Positions 24,325-32,940 of a stretch of DNA of 48,385 nucleotides are shown piece after piece. Within the stretch, counting starts at the first letter, position 1; every line of letters starts with the position of its first letter. Source of the DNA: Planctomycetaceae bacterium (GTDB lineage: Bacteria > Planctomycetota > Planctomycetia > Planctomycetales > Planctomycetaceae); contig JAKFUF010000128.1 of the NCBI GenBank assembly GCA_021732845.1, positions 1-48,385 of the forward strand, in the 5' to 3' direction. Under the pieces are notes generated by a model that was not told the origin of the DNA, ran no database searches, and was given only the letters and a program-made list of their open reading frames with translations. The position numbers were made by a program, and so were the translations under genes.

Positions 24325-26283
24325 ATGGTGACTTCAACCGTTCCGGTCACTCCGCACGACCACGAGCCGGACTCGAAAGATCCCCTGCACAAGCGGCAGC
24401 AGAACTCGTTCGCGGCGGAAGCGTTGAAACTCGGCGGCAAGGCCGAAGAAGAAATCCGCCGGACTGGGGCGCTCGACACCGCCGACGATGATGTCGAAGC
24501 GATGTTCGCCGCGCGGTATCAAACCATCAACAGTCCGATCCATCTGGCTGTCTGGGGAAAAAAGGTCCCGGCCGATCTGTTCGGGTTTCCCAAGAGCCCG
24601 GCCATCCCCTCGGAAATGGCCAGTCTGGCGATCCGGCGTTCGCTGAACGTGGTGAAGCGGCATCACGAAAACAAAACAATCTTCGACTCGCAGCGCAAAA
24701 TCAGCACCCAGGTGATGGACGAACTGGGTCACGCTGGATACTGGGGGCTGCTGATCGGTCCTGAGTACGGTGGCTCAGGCGCTCCATTCTCACAGTTTGC
24801 GCCGATGCTGACACAGATGGCGACGGTTGACCCCACAGTCGCCGGCCTGGGCTCGGTGCATGGCTGCATCGGCGCGGTGGACCCATTGTTGGCGTTCGGC
24901 AATGCCGAACAGAAAGCGCGGCTGCTGCCCAAGCTCGCCAGCGGCGAACGGCTGTCTGCCTTCGCCCTGACTGAACCCTGTGCAGGCTCGGACCTGACCG
25001 CCCTGCGGACCACGGCGGTCCGCAACGGCGATGACTATGTGCTGAACGGTGAGAAACTGTTCATCACCAATGTGCTGCCCGGCCGCATGATCGGTGTCGT
25101 CTGTCTCATTGACGATGTCCCAGCAGTGCTGATCGCCGAACTGCCGCCGCAGGAGGACGAAACCTTTCAGTTGAAGCGGTATGGGCTGTATGCCCTGCAG
25201 CACGCGCATAACTACGGCATCGTCTTCAAAAACTTCCGCGTGCCCGCCAGCAACCGTTTGGTTCCCGAGGACGGTGACGGCCTGACAATCGCCTACCACG
25301 GCTTGAACCGCGGCCGGGTGGCGCTGTGTGCCGGCGCGGCTGGCACCATGCGGTTGATGATGTCGGACATGCTGCCCTGGGCGCGGTTCCGCCGCACCTA
25401 TGGCGCGGCGATTGAAAGTCGCGAATTGGTGCGTCGTCGCGTCGGCCATCTGGCCGGCCTGATCGTGGCTTGTGACGCGCTGACAGAATGGTGCGCTGGC
25501 CTGCTCGATCAGGGTTATCGCGGCGAGATGGAATGTGTCATCGCCAAGATCTTTGGCAGCGAGGCGCAGAAGGAAGCGGCGATTGAGCTGCACATGAAAA
25601 CGCATGGCGGCCGGTCGTTCCTGTCCGGGCATCTGTTTGGCGACAACATCCACGACTTCCTTGCTCCCTGCATCTACGAGGGCGAGGGAGAGGTGCTGGG
25701 GATGTCGTTCTTCAAGTCGCTGGTCAAGCATCACGGCCGGACTTACTTCGAACCGATCGGGAAGGCGCTGGCCGCCCACCAGATCAAGAACCCCAACATG
25801 GCCAACCCGGCACATGCCTGGGCGCTGCGGAAGCCGCTGTGGGATTACTCCAAATGGTGGATGGCCCAGAAGCTGCACCGCAGTGCCAAGCCGGAACTGC
25901 CCTCCATGCCCGCCGAACTGCGGCAGCATGCGGAGTTCGCCGCGGACTTTCTGCAGCGGTCGTCGATGGAACTCTCCTCAGCGATGCGCAAGCATCAGTT
26001 GAAATTGGCGGACCGGCAGTGTCGCATGGCCGAGCTTTCCGCCCGCGTGCAAACGGCGGTAGTGATCCTGTGTACGAGTCTCTACGGTGCCCGGCAGGAA
26101 AATTCTGTCCGGCTGGCCGCCGAAGGGATCTGCACGGCCCTGACAGACCGGTTGCTGGGGCGTCGGCCCAAGGATCGGTATTACTCCAAGGTCACGAAGC
26201 TGGGAGCCACGATTTCGGAAATCGGCTTCCCGGGTGTCAGTACGACTTCGCCCACAGGGATCTTGATGAAGTACGCGCAATGA
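24325..26283 (+). CDS. Long acyl-CoA dehydrogenase
   Basis: A 652-aa FAD enzyme that makes the first double bond in acyl-CoA beta-oxidation. The N- and middle domains show [19 protein letters not shown] (FAD/substrate binding) and [12 protein letters not shown]. The active-site region reads [16 protein letters not shown], which differs from the common YEGTNEI pattern. The length and extra C-terminal helical domain (after residue 450) resemble very-long-chain acyl-CoA dehydrogenases. A strong Shine-Dalgarno, AAAGGAGGAGATC, fixes the ATG at 24325. It closes the fatty-acid cluster. Confidence 0.9.
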   Translation: MVTSTVPVTPHDHEPDSKDPLHKRQQNSFAAEALKLGGKAEEEIRRTGALDTADDDVEAMFAARYQTINSPIHLAVWGKKVPADLFGFPKSPAIPSEMASLAIRRSLNVVKRHHENKTIFDSQRKISTQVMDELGHAGYWGLLIGPEYGGSGAPFSQFAPMLTQMATVDPTVAGLGSVHGCIGAVDPLLAFGNAEQKARLLPKLASGERLSAFALTEPCAGSDLTALRTTAVRNGDDYVLNGEKLFITNVLPGRMIGVVCLIDDVPAVLIAELPPQEDETFQLKRYGLYALQHAHNYGIVFKNFRVPASNRLVPEDGDGLTIAYHGLNRGRVALCAGAAGTMRLMMSDMLPWARFRRTYGAAIESRELVRRRVGHLAGLIVACDALTEWCAGLLDQGYRGEMECVIAKIFGSEAQKEAAIELHMKTHGGRSFLSGHLFGDNIHDFLAPCIYEGEGEVLGMSFFKSLVKHHGRTYFEPIGKALAAHQIKNPNMANPAHAWALRKPLWDYSKWWMAQKLHRSAKPELPSMPAELRQHAEFAADFLQRSSMELSSAMRKHQLKLADRQCRMAELSARVQTAVVILCTSLYGARQENSVRLAAEGICTALTDRLLGRRPKDRYYSKVTKLGATISEIGFPGVSTTSPTGILMKYAQ

Positions 26284-26301
26284 CGCGGTGTTGGCTGTGA
26301 A

Positions 26302-26380
26302 ATGAGCCACGGATGGAGCGGGAAAACTTGGATCAGGCATCGACGTAATCCGTGGTTTCTCCGTGTTCATCGGTGGCTCA
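26302..26380. repeat. Inverted repeat, GAGCCACGG arms
   Basis: Arms TGAGCCACGGATG (26303-26315) and CATCGGTGGCTCA (26368-26380) match with one mismatch. The inner sequence repeats CCGTG-type units. It lies between the acyl-CoA dehydrogenase stop and the HD gene and may act as a transcription stop or be a mobile hairpin; no T-run follows. Confidence 0.5.
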
Positions 26381-26499
26381 GACTCACTTCGTTTGCCAGT
26401 TTCATTCCAGTCCTCGATAATGGCGACCGCGTCGCGTTGGGTTCTGCCGCAGCCTGCCCGGAACCGCAAAACGCGAGACAGTCGACGGAGAACTGGCGT

Positions 26500-27066
26500 A
26501 TGGACCGTGAAGCAAACCTGGCGCTCGTGCGGGAGTACACGAAGAGCGACAGCCTCATCAAGCACATGCTGGCGGTGGAAGCGGCCGTCAGAGCCTACGC
26601 CCGCAAGTTTGGAGCTGACGAAAAATTGTGGGGTGCCGTCGGCCTGCTGCACGACTTCGACTATGAACGCTGGCCCAATCCGCCGGACCACCCGCTCCAG
26701 GGGTCCAAGATTCTCCAAGAGCGTGGCTACCCCGCCGAATTGATCTATGCCATCAAGTCGCACGCGGATTATCTCACCGATTGCCCGCGCGTCTCGCAGC
26801 TCGACAAGACGCTGTATGCTTGCGACGAACTCTGTGGCTTCATCACCGCCTGCGCCCTCGTCCGTCCCGGACGCCTCCGTGGCCTGACTCCGTCCAGCGT
26901 GAAGAAAAAGCTCAAGCAGCTCTCCTTTGCCGCTTCGATCCATCGCGAGGACATCTTCCGTGGCACGCAGGATCTGGGCGTCGATCTCGACGAACACATC
27001 GCCTTTTGCATCGCGGCGCTGGAGAAGATTGAAAGCGAACTGGGGCTGACGCCGGTTGAGGCATAG
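26500..27066 (+). CDS. HD-domain hydrolase-like protein
   Basis: A 188-aa HD-superfamily protein (metal-dependent phosphohydrolase fold). His22 in LIKHMLAVEA, the HD pair in GLLHDFDYERWP (51-52) and His in IKSHADYL match the usual H-HD-H pattern; the final Asp likely lies in KTLYACDEL. Proteins of this family hydrolyse phosphate bonds in nucleotides; the substrate here is unknown. The ATG at 26500 has GGAG upstream; an upstream extension crosses a repeat and is not credible. It follows the acyl-CoA dehydrogenase on the same strand after a gap of about 216 bp. Confidence 0.8.
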   Translation: MDREANLALVREYTKSDSLIKHMLAVEAAVRAYARKFGADEKLWGAVGLLHDFDYERWPNPPDHPLQGSKILQERGYPAELIYAIKSHADYLTDCPRVSQLDKTLYACDELCGFITACALVRPGRLRGLTPSSVKKKLKQLSFAASIHREDIFRGTQDLGVDLDEHIAFCIAALEKIESELGLTPVEA

Positions 27067-27269
27067 AGGCATCGACCGGCAATCCCATGAAAGCGGAAGG
27101 GCGCGAGCCGGCGCGAGCCCTCCGGTGAGCGAGGGGCATCGCCAAGAACTGGCCACCCCTGCGTCGCAGTCCGTCCGCCCTTGCTTCACGACCGCTGCCG
27201 ACTATGCTGGAGGGCAGGTCGCGATGATGTCGCGAGACAATTCTCGGACAGCCTCCTCCCGGATTCCCC

Positions 27270-29024
27270 GTGTTGGGCCATGAAAGTCCTCCCAATCTGA
27301 GCGACGAGCAGCTTTGCAGCCTGCTCGAAGAGTACCTGGCAGCCGTGGGCCAAAGCGATGGTGCGCGGCGAATCGAGTTGTTGGACCAATACCCGCAACT
27401 GCTGCCGTTGCTGAATTGCCTGGATGCCCTGCAACAGGTGGCCGATTCGTCCATTCCGCCAGACCTGACGCGGTTTCCGGCGGTCATCGATCCGCATCAT
27501 CAGCCGACGCTCCTGCAGTCGTCTCAGGGGAATCCTGATCCCGGGGCACACCCCGGCACCGGTCGGCCGGATGATACGCCGACCGATGAGCAATCGACTG
27601 TCGTGCTTCACAGAAGCCGGTCCGTTCCCGCGATGCCTCCCGGCCGGCAGTTCGGCAAGTACGAATTGTTGAACGAGATGGGGCGGGGCGGCATGGGCGT
27701 GGTGTACCGCGCGCGGCAAATCGATCTGAACCGCATCGTCGCCCTCAAGATGATCCGGTCGCATCAGCTCGCTTCGGATGAGGAGGTCCGCCGCTTTCAT
27801 GCCGAAGCGCGGGCGGCCGCCAGCCTGCGGCATCCGCACATCGTGGCTCTGTACGATGTGGGCGAGGTCGAAGGCCAGCAGTATTTCACCATGGACTGCA
27901 TCACCGGCAGCAGTCTGGCGGCAATCTTGGCTGACGGTCCGCTGGAGCCGGAAACCGCGGCGGTCCGGCTCGCGGAGGTCGCCCGGGCCGTTCATTTTCT
28001 GCATGAGCGCGGCATTCTGCACCGTGATTTGAAGCCAGCCAACATTCTGATGGATGAATCCGGCCATCCCTTCGTCACCGATTTTGGTCTCGCCAAGTTT
28101 TTCGATGACGATTCGACGCAGACGCAAAGCGGGGCGATCCTGGGCACGCCGAGTTATATGTCGCCCGAGCAGGCGGCGGGCCGGCTCGCGCTGATCACGT
28201 CCCGCAGTGACATCTACAGCCTGGGGGCGATTCTCTATGAAATGCTGACCGGCCGGCCGCCGTTTCGCGAAGCCTCGCCGCTCGACACGCTGGTCCAGGT
28301 CATCGAAAGTGAACCGACGCAGCCCTCGCGGCTCAACCGGGCCATCCCGCTTGAACTCGAGTGGATCTGCCTGAAGGCGCTCGAAAAGGATCCCGCCGCG
28401 CGGTACGGCTCGGCCGCAGAGTTCGCCGAAGACTTGGAACGGTTTTGCCGTCAGGAACCGACCACGGCCCGCCCCTCCGGCTGGTACCCCGCGCTGCGCC
28501 GTTTGACGCGGCGGATGCCCAACCTTGTCGCCCATCTGGGGGTGGTCGCTGCCGCCACGGTGATCGTCAATCTCCGCTGGTGGCTCGGTGGATCCACAGA
28601 CCTACCAAATCTGCCCGCGCAGATGAGCGTGTTCGCCATTTGGACCGTTCTTTGCCTGGTCTGGCAGCGGCTGCTGGATGACGAACGCTGGACGGAGAAA
28701 GCCCGTTATGGCTGGGTGCTGACGGATGTGGTGCTGGTCACCGCGACGCTGTGGCTCGCCCACGCCCCGCGGGGGCTGCTGATGGTGACCTACCCGATGC
28801 TGATCACTGGAGCGGGGCTCTTTTTCCGCGTCTCCCTGGTCGCCTTCACGACGTTCGCGACGCTGATCGCATTCTCGCTACTCGTGGTGCTGCATCCCGA
28901 AGAGGCGCGGCCGCTGCATTTCGCCTGCATCTACTGCGTCGAGGTGATCGGCATCGGCTTCATGGTCGGCTATCAAGTCCAGCGCGTCCGTGCCCTGAGC
29001 CGGTTCTACGAACGCCGCGACTGA
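27270..29024 (+). CDS. Ser/Thr protein kinase with membrane domain
   Basis: A 584-aa Hanks-type kinase. Residues 1-125 hold a planctomycete-type N-terminal segment (DEQLCSLLEEYLAAVG, YPQLLPLLNCLDALQQV) that precedes many kinases of this phylum. The catalytic domain spans about 131-395: glycine loop GRGGMGVVY (138-146), Lys160 in VALKM, HRDLKPAN (251-258), DFG (271-273), MSPEQ in the activation segment. The C-terminus has about five hydrophobic helices (from LVAHLGVVAAATVIVN on), without an obvious extracellular sensor. The GTG at 27270 is the chosen start, with no good ribosome binding site nearby. The next gene downstream is an ECF sigma factor, 1.2 kb away, so a link is only possible, not shown. 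Confidence 0.9.
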   Translation: MLGHESPPNLSDEQLCSLLEEYLAAVGQSDGARRIELLDQYPQLLPLLNCLDALQQVADSSIPPDLTRFPAVIDPHHQPTLLQSSQGNPDPGAHPGTGRPDDTPTDEQSTVVLHRSRSVPAMPPGRQFGKYELLNEMGRGGMGVVYRARQIDLNRIVALKMIRSHQLASDEEVRRFHAEARAAASLRHPHIVALYDVGEVEGQQYFTMDCITGSSLAAILADGPLEPETAAVRLAEVARAVHFLHERGILHRDLKPANILMDESGHPFVTDFGLAKFFDDDSTQTQSGAILGTPSYMSPEQAAGRLALITSRSDIYSLGAILYEMLTGRPPFREASPLDTLVQVIESEPTQPSRLNRAIPLELEWICLKALEKDPAARYGSAAEFAEDLERFCRQEPTTARPSGWYPALRRLTRRMPNLVAHLGVVAAATVIVNLRWWLGGSTDLPNLPAQMSVFAIWTVLCLVWQRLLDDERWTEKARYGWVLTDVVLVTATLWLAHAPRGLLMVTYPMLITGAGLFFRVSLVAFTTFATLIAFSLLVVLHPEEARPLHFACIYCVEVIGIGFMVGYQVQRVRALSRFYERRD

Positions 29025-29194
29025 TGCGAATGCGCTTCAGAGATCTCGGATTGGACGCAAACGAATATACAGAGATGGACCGACAGTTCTGGGCGGGAAT
29101 TGTGGAGTCCGGATTGCTGCCCATCACGTGGGCAAGCAAAGTAGCGCGTGCCTAATCCATTCTCTGCCGAAAGTTCGATCGCCGTTTTACAGAC

Positions 29195-29218
29195 TGTGAA
29201 ATCTGAAAATTGAAATTC
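29195..29218 (+). repeat. GAAATYT heptamer element
   Basis: TGTGAAATCTGAAAATTGAA followed by ATTC; a single, slightly broken copy of the AT-rich family, after the kinase gene. Confidence 0.5.
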
Positions 29219-29617
29219 GACCGCGACGCCATTCCCGCATATCTGTTGATGCATAACTATTTGTCAGATAATGGCTTGTGGTGCTGGCCTTGCACGGCGG
29301 CTGCGGCACAACCTGTAGCCAGATTCGATGTGGAAGTCGTCACCGTCCGCAAATTTCCAAAATTCTTGAAAAACGGGTGAACCTTTTCTGCGAAAGTGTC
29401 GTCCTTAAGGGGAAGCTGCATCGTCCATGCCTCATCCGCTGGGCGAGGGCGGTTTTTCAAAAGTTGGACTTTCAGATGTCTGTGCCACGTGGCACAATCT
29501 GAGGGTCGTGCCGGTTGGCACACAAAAGTGTTGGGAGAACGCGGCGGAGTTTCATCCGCGGTTCGATCCCCATCCAGTAGTCACGGTGTCTGCGGTAACG
29601 CAAGAAGAGGTGCTTCG

Positions 29618-29992
29618 ATGCGTCAGAACAGCCAAAACCGTAATTCGGTCGTCTCCGTCCTCTCCACCGTTGATTGTGGACTGGTTCAGGATACGGGGCT
29701 GTTCCATCGGGTCACCGAGCGCCGCAGCGTGGGAACACGACGCGTACGTTTCGCGATGGCAGAGGCGATTGCACATCCGGCCCACGGGCATCTGCCCGCG
29801 GCCCTGATGCCGGCAGTCAGAATACTGGCGGACATGCCGGCAAGTTTGCCGGTCCCATGTGCCGCCGGTAAACCAGCCTCGAAACCTGCCGGCGGTACGG
29901 GCTATCCGTACTCATGGCAAGAACAGCCCGCCGGTTCGCAACAGGCAGTCCTCCGGGCCGCCCTGACGCTGAGCCGGTTATCGCGAGTCTGA
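29618..29992 (+). CDS. Doubtful small hypothetical protein
   Basis: A possible 124-aa protein starting MRQNSQNRNS behind AGAAGAGGTGCTTCG, which would be a fair ribosome binding site. The residue composition (Ala, Arg, Pro rich, no helix or motif) is close to what a GC-rich non-coding stretch would give, and no family is recognised. I list it because it is the only frame with a plausible start in a 1.2-kb gap. Confidence 0.2.
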   Translation: MRQNSQNRNSVVSVLSTVDCGLVQDTGLFHRVTERRSVGTRRVRFAMAEAIAHPAHGHLPAALMPAVRILADMPASLPVPCAAGKPASKPAGGTGYPYSWQEQPAGSQQAVLRAALTLSRLSRV

Positions 29993-30270
29993 AAACGTAC
30001 AAGCGTTGTGTGACGGAAGAGGTGCCGGTCGAATTCCCGCCGCGGGTTTCCCACTGATTTTTCACAGTGAGGCCCAGGCGAGAAATTCTTCCTGCTGGCC
30101 GTGGGCAGTCCTGCCCGGGGCTCAGCCGCGCACCTGCCCGCAAGCCAGAAACCAGCCCCAGAGTGGCATTTCCGGCGAAGCGGTTTCTGTCACGGTCCCA
30201 TACATCCAAACGCCGATGGTCCTGCCCATCGCGTTTTGCTCCCACGCCGAGGATCGGCCCGGAGGATACC

Positions 30271-30822
30271 GTGGAAGAACAGGAACTTTTAAACTGCGTT
30301 CGGCTGGCTCAGGCGGGCGATCACGAGGCGTTCGGCATTCTGGTGCAGACCTTCGAGCGGACGGTCTTCGCCATCGTGCTGAAGCGGCTGCGGTGCCGGG
30401 CCGAAGCCCACGAAATCACGCAGGACGTGTTCCTGCAGGTGCTCCGGAAGCTGCCGCAACTGCGGGAGCCCGAGCGGTTCTGTGGGTGGCTGCGGCGGAT
30501 CGCAGTGCGGATGGCGATCAACCGGGCGGTCCGGCGGCCCAAGGAAATTCTGAGCGGCGATGCTCTGGAAGCGGTGAATGTCGAACGGGACAACCCGCTC
30601 GACAAGATCCTGCGGAGCGAGCATGCCGCGCAGCTTCGGGACGGCCTGGGCCAGCTCCGGGAACTGGACCGGCAGACGCTGCTCGCCTTCTACTTCGAAG
30701 GCCAGTCGCTGCAGCAGATGAGCGCCGAATTCGACAGCCCCATTGGAACCATCAAGCGGCGGCTGCACACGGCGCGCAACCGGCTGCGGGACCAGTTGAT
30801 GAAGCTGCAGCCCGTCGGCTAA
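30271..30822 (+). CDS. ECF RNA polymerase sigma factor
   Basis: A 183-aa sigma-70 family factor of the ECF type. Region 2 is visible as AFGILVQTFERTVFAIVLKR to ITQDVFLQVLRKLPQL and FCGWLRRIAVRMAINR. Region 4 is LRELDRQTLLAFYFEGQSLQ to MSAEFDSPIGTIKRRLHTAR, with the recognition helix. It directs RNA polymerase to specific promoters. The GTG at 30271 is fixed by GGAGG six bases upstream (30261-30265); a longer in-frame version lacks coding character. No anti-sigma gene follows, which is common for planctomycete ECF factors that are controlled by kinases or other partners (inference). Confidence 0.9.
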   Translation: MEEQELLNCVRLAQAGDHEAFGILVQTFERTVFAIVLKRLRCRAEAHEITQDVFLQVLRKLPQLREPERFCGWLRRIAVRMAINRAVRRPKEILSGDALEAVNVERDNPLDKILRSEHAAQLRDGLGQLRELDRQTLLAFYFEGQSLQQMSAEFDSPIGTIKRRLHTARNRLRDQLMKLQPVG

Positions 30823-30921
30823 TAACCCATCGCCCGACCGTCGTCAGACGGCCGGGTGATGGCGTTTCTAGAGTTCGGGAGAAATTCAGTGATGGCTCAT
30901 GGGAAGCGTTCGCAATTGATC

Positions 30922-30972
30922 ACCGGACGGCTTGCGCCGTGCCCGCTAAAACCGGACGGCTTGCGCCGTGCC
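30922..30972 (-). repeat. Tandem pair of GGCACGGC hairpin repeats
   Basis: Two direct copies, at 30922-30943 and 30951-30972, of the ACGGC/GCCGT hairpin with a GNRA-type loop (read on the minus strand). They lie between the sigma factor and the ABC-NHL gene. Confidence 0.7.
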
Positions 30973-31044
30973 GCTAAAATGCGGGGGGAATCAGCAGAAC
31001 GACTCTCTGGCGGTTCCCCAGCCGATTTGTGAAAATCAGACGGC

Positions 31045-32940
31045 GTGTCACAACCGCTCTGGACTCTGGATCGCGTCACGTTGGCCGGTGGCAACCGGCC
31101 GCGGCTGGAGGCGGTGTCGCTGGAGATTCGTGCTGAGACCACGGTCGTTCTGGGCTACTCCGGCGCGGGAAAAACTTCGCTGCTGAACCTGCTGGTCGGC
31201 TTCGAATTTCCATCCTCCGGCCGACTGCACACTCATCTTGATAAATCTCCAAATTCAGCGGTAAAGGGCACTCCGTCGGCGTCGCGGCTGCCGCTGTACT
31301 GGGTGCCTTCAGACAACGGCCTATGGCCGCACTGGAGCGTGGCTCGGCATGTGCGGGATGTGGCCGCCAGCGGTGTGGACTGGCAGGAATTGCTGACCGA
31401 TTTTGATTTGGCACATCTCGCCGACTCCCGGCCGGACCAGTTGTCCCAAGGCGAACAATCGCGGCTGGCGATCGCCCGTGGCTTGGCGACTCGTGCCCGA
31501 GTGCTGGTGCTCGATGAGCCACTGGTACACGTCGACCCCGCGCGCATCGGCCAGTATTGGACGGTGCTGGAGCAGGCGGCCATCGAGAACGGCACCACGC
31601 TGATCGTCGCCACGCACTCGCCAGAACTTGCCATGCGGCTGGGCGGCCGGATCCTTTGTCTGCGGGCCGGCGCTGTGGTCTACTCCGGCACGATCACGGA
31701 ACTCTACGCGTATCCGCCCAGCGAAGAGATTGCGACGTTTCTGGGGCCGGTCAACTGCGTTCCCGCCAATCAGACGGAAATTTGGAGTGGTGTCCGCGAG
31801 GCGGTGCCGCGCATCGCCCGCCCCGAACAGCTTTGCATTGAACCGGACGAAGGCAGCAACATCGTCGTGGATACCGCCCGGTTTACCGGCTCAATTGCGG
31901 AAGCCACGTTGCGGCATGAATCGAGCGGCCTGGTGCGGACGTTTCTGCATCGACCGGCACTGCCGGTGCTGCGAAGCGGGATGCGGGTCAGGCTGAACTG
32001 GCTGAGGATCGGCTGCCTGCTGATGCTGTGCAGCGCGGTTCTGGCCCTCGCCGGGTGCGACAATGCCGCTGAGCCACGGCTGCCAGTGTCCAAGTTTTCT
32101 GCCGTCACAATCCCCGCCGAGGGCCGTCGCCTTCCCGCCCCGCGCGGCGTGGGAGTCGACCAGCAAGGACACCTGGTGGTGCTCGACAGCATCGGCCGCG
32201 TGCTGGTCTATGCGGAGGGCGGCAAGGTCGAGCGAAAATGGTTCATGCCGGCCTACGATGTCGGCCGGCCCGAAGGCGTGATCCAACTCCGCGACGGGCG
32301 GTTTGTGGTGGCCGACACGCACTATCATCGCGTGGTGATCTTTGACGACCAAGGTCAGGTCCTCTCGATGTTTGGGACCTATGGCAAGGAGCCGGGGCAA
32401 TTCATCTACCCCGTGGCTCTCGCCGAAGATGATCAGGGCGACCTGTACGTGGCCGAGTACGGCTCGAACGACCGGATTCAGAAGTTTCATCTGGACGGCA
32501 AGTTCATCCTGCAATTCGGTGGGTTTGGGACGGATCCCGGACAGTTCCAGCGGCCCAGCGGGATGATCTGGAGCCACGCGCCCGAGGGCAGTGTGCCGGT
32601 TGGGGCGCGGGTCTATGTGGCGGACGCCTTCAACAACCGGCTGCAGGAATTTACGGCGGACGGCAAGTTTCTGCGGATTCTGGTTTCCGCCGAGACGGGG
32701 ACCGCGCTACACTACCCGTACAGCATGGGGCAGGCCCCCAACGGCGATCTGGTCGTGATTGAGAACGGCGCGGGGCGGCTGTCGCGGTTCACGCGCGAGG
32801 GGCGGCTGGTGGGTCGCTATGGGCAGACGGGTCACAATGAGGGAGAATTTCAGGCCCCTTGGGGAGTGACGGCTGACAAACAGGGCCGCGTGTATGTGGC
32901 CGACACCGGCAACAGCCGCGTGGTGGAGTTGCAACCATGA
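31045..32940 (+). CDS. ABC ATPase-TOBE-lipobox-NHL propeller fusion
   Basis: A 631-aa fusion. Residues 1-235 form an ABC ATPase: Walker A GYSGAGKTS (37-45), signature LSQGEQ (133-138), Walker B VLVLDEP (153-159), H-loop His191. Residues 240-318 look like a TOBE domain (NIVVDTARFTGSIAEATLRH to RSGMRVRLNW). Residues 320-338 are hydrophobic and end in a lipobox LAGC (335-338). The rest (about 360-631) is an NHL-type beta-propeller with repeated R/P-x-G-V, FVVADTHYHRVVIFD, LYVAEYGSNDRIQKF, VYVADAFNNRLQEF and VYVADTGNSRVVEL. The fusion is read in one frame from GTG 31045 with no stop, but an internal ATG at 31981 before the lipobox could start a separate lipoprotein. Its stop overlaps the VWA gene (ATGA). 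Confidence 0.85.
   Translation: MSQPLWTLDRVTLAGGNRPRLEAVSLEIRAETTVVLGYSGAGKTSLLNLLVGFEFPSSGRLHTHLDKSPNSAVKGTPSASRLPLYWVPSDNGLWPHWSVARHVRDVAASGVDWQELLTDFDLAHLADSRPDQLSQGEQSRLAIARGLATRARVLVLDEPLVHVDPARIGQYWTVLEQAAIENGTTLIVATHSPELAMRLGGRILCLRAGAVVYSGTITELYAYPPSEEIATFLGPVNCVPANQTEIWSGVREAVPRIARPEQLCIEPDEGSNIVVDTARFTGSIAEATLRHESSGLVRTFLHRPALPVLRSGMRVRLNWLRIGCLLMLCSAVLALAGCDNAAEPRLPVSKFSAVTIPAEGRRLPAPRGVGVDQQGHLVVLDSIGRVLVYAEGGKVERKWFMPAYDVGRPEGVIQLRDGRFVVADTHYHRVVIFDDQGQVLSMFGTYGKEPGQFIYPVALAEDDQGDLYVAEYGSNDRIQKFHLDGKFILQFGGFGTDPGQFQRPSGMIWSHAPEGSVPVGARVYVADAFNNRLQEFTADGKFLRILVSAETGTALHYPYSMGQAPNGDLVVIENGAGRLSRFTREGRLVGRYGQTGHNEGEFQAPWGVTADKQGRVYVADTGNSRVVELQP

Larger units (their letters stand above)
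29025..30270. other. 1.25-kb gene-poor region
   Basis: No strong gene. It holds a GAAATYT element (29195-29218), a perfect 16-bp palindrome TGTGCCAC/GTGGCACA (29481-29496), a doubtful small ORF (29618-29992), and a cluster of potential hairpins before the sigma factor gene (30020-30135). Confidence 0.5.

Noticed and set aside
30001-30200. Cobalamin riboswitch before the sigma factor gene
   Set aside because: Some boxes look similar, but the conserved core and the length do not fit, and a sigma factor is not a usual target. Kept only as a possible structured leader.
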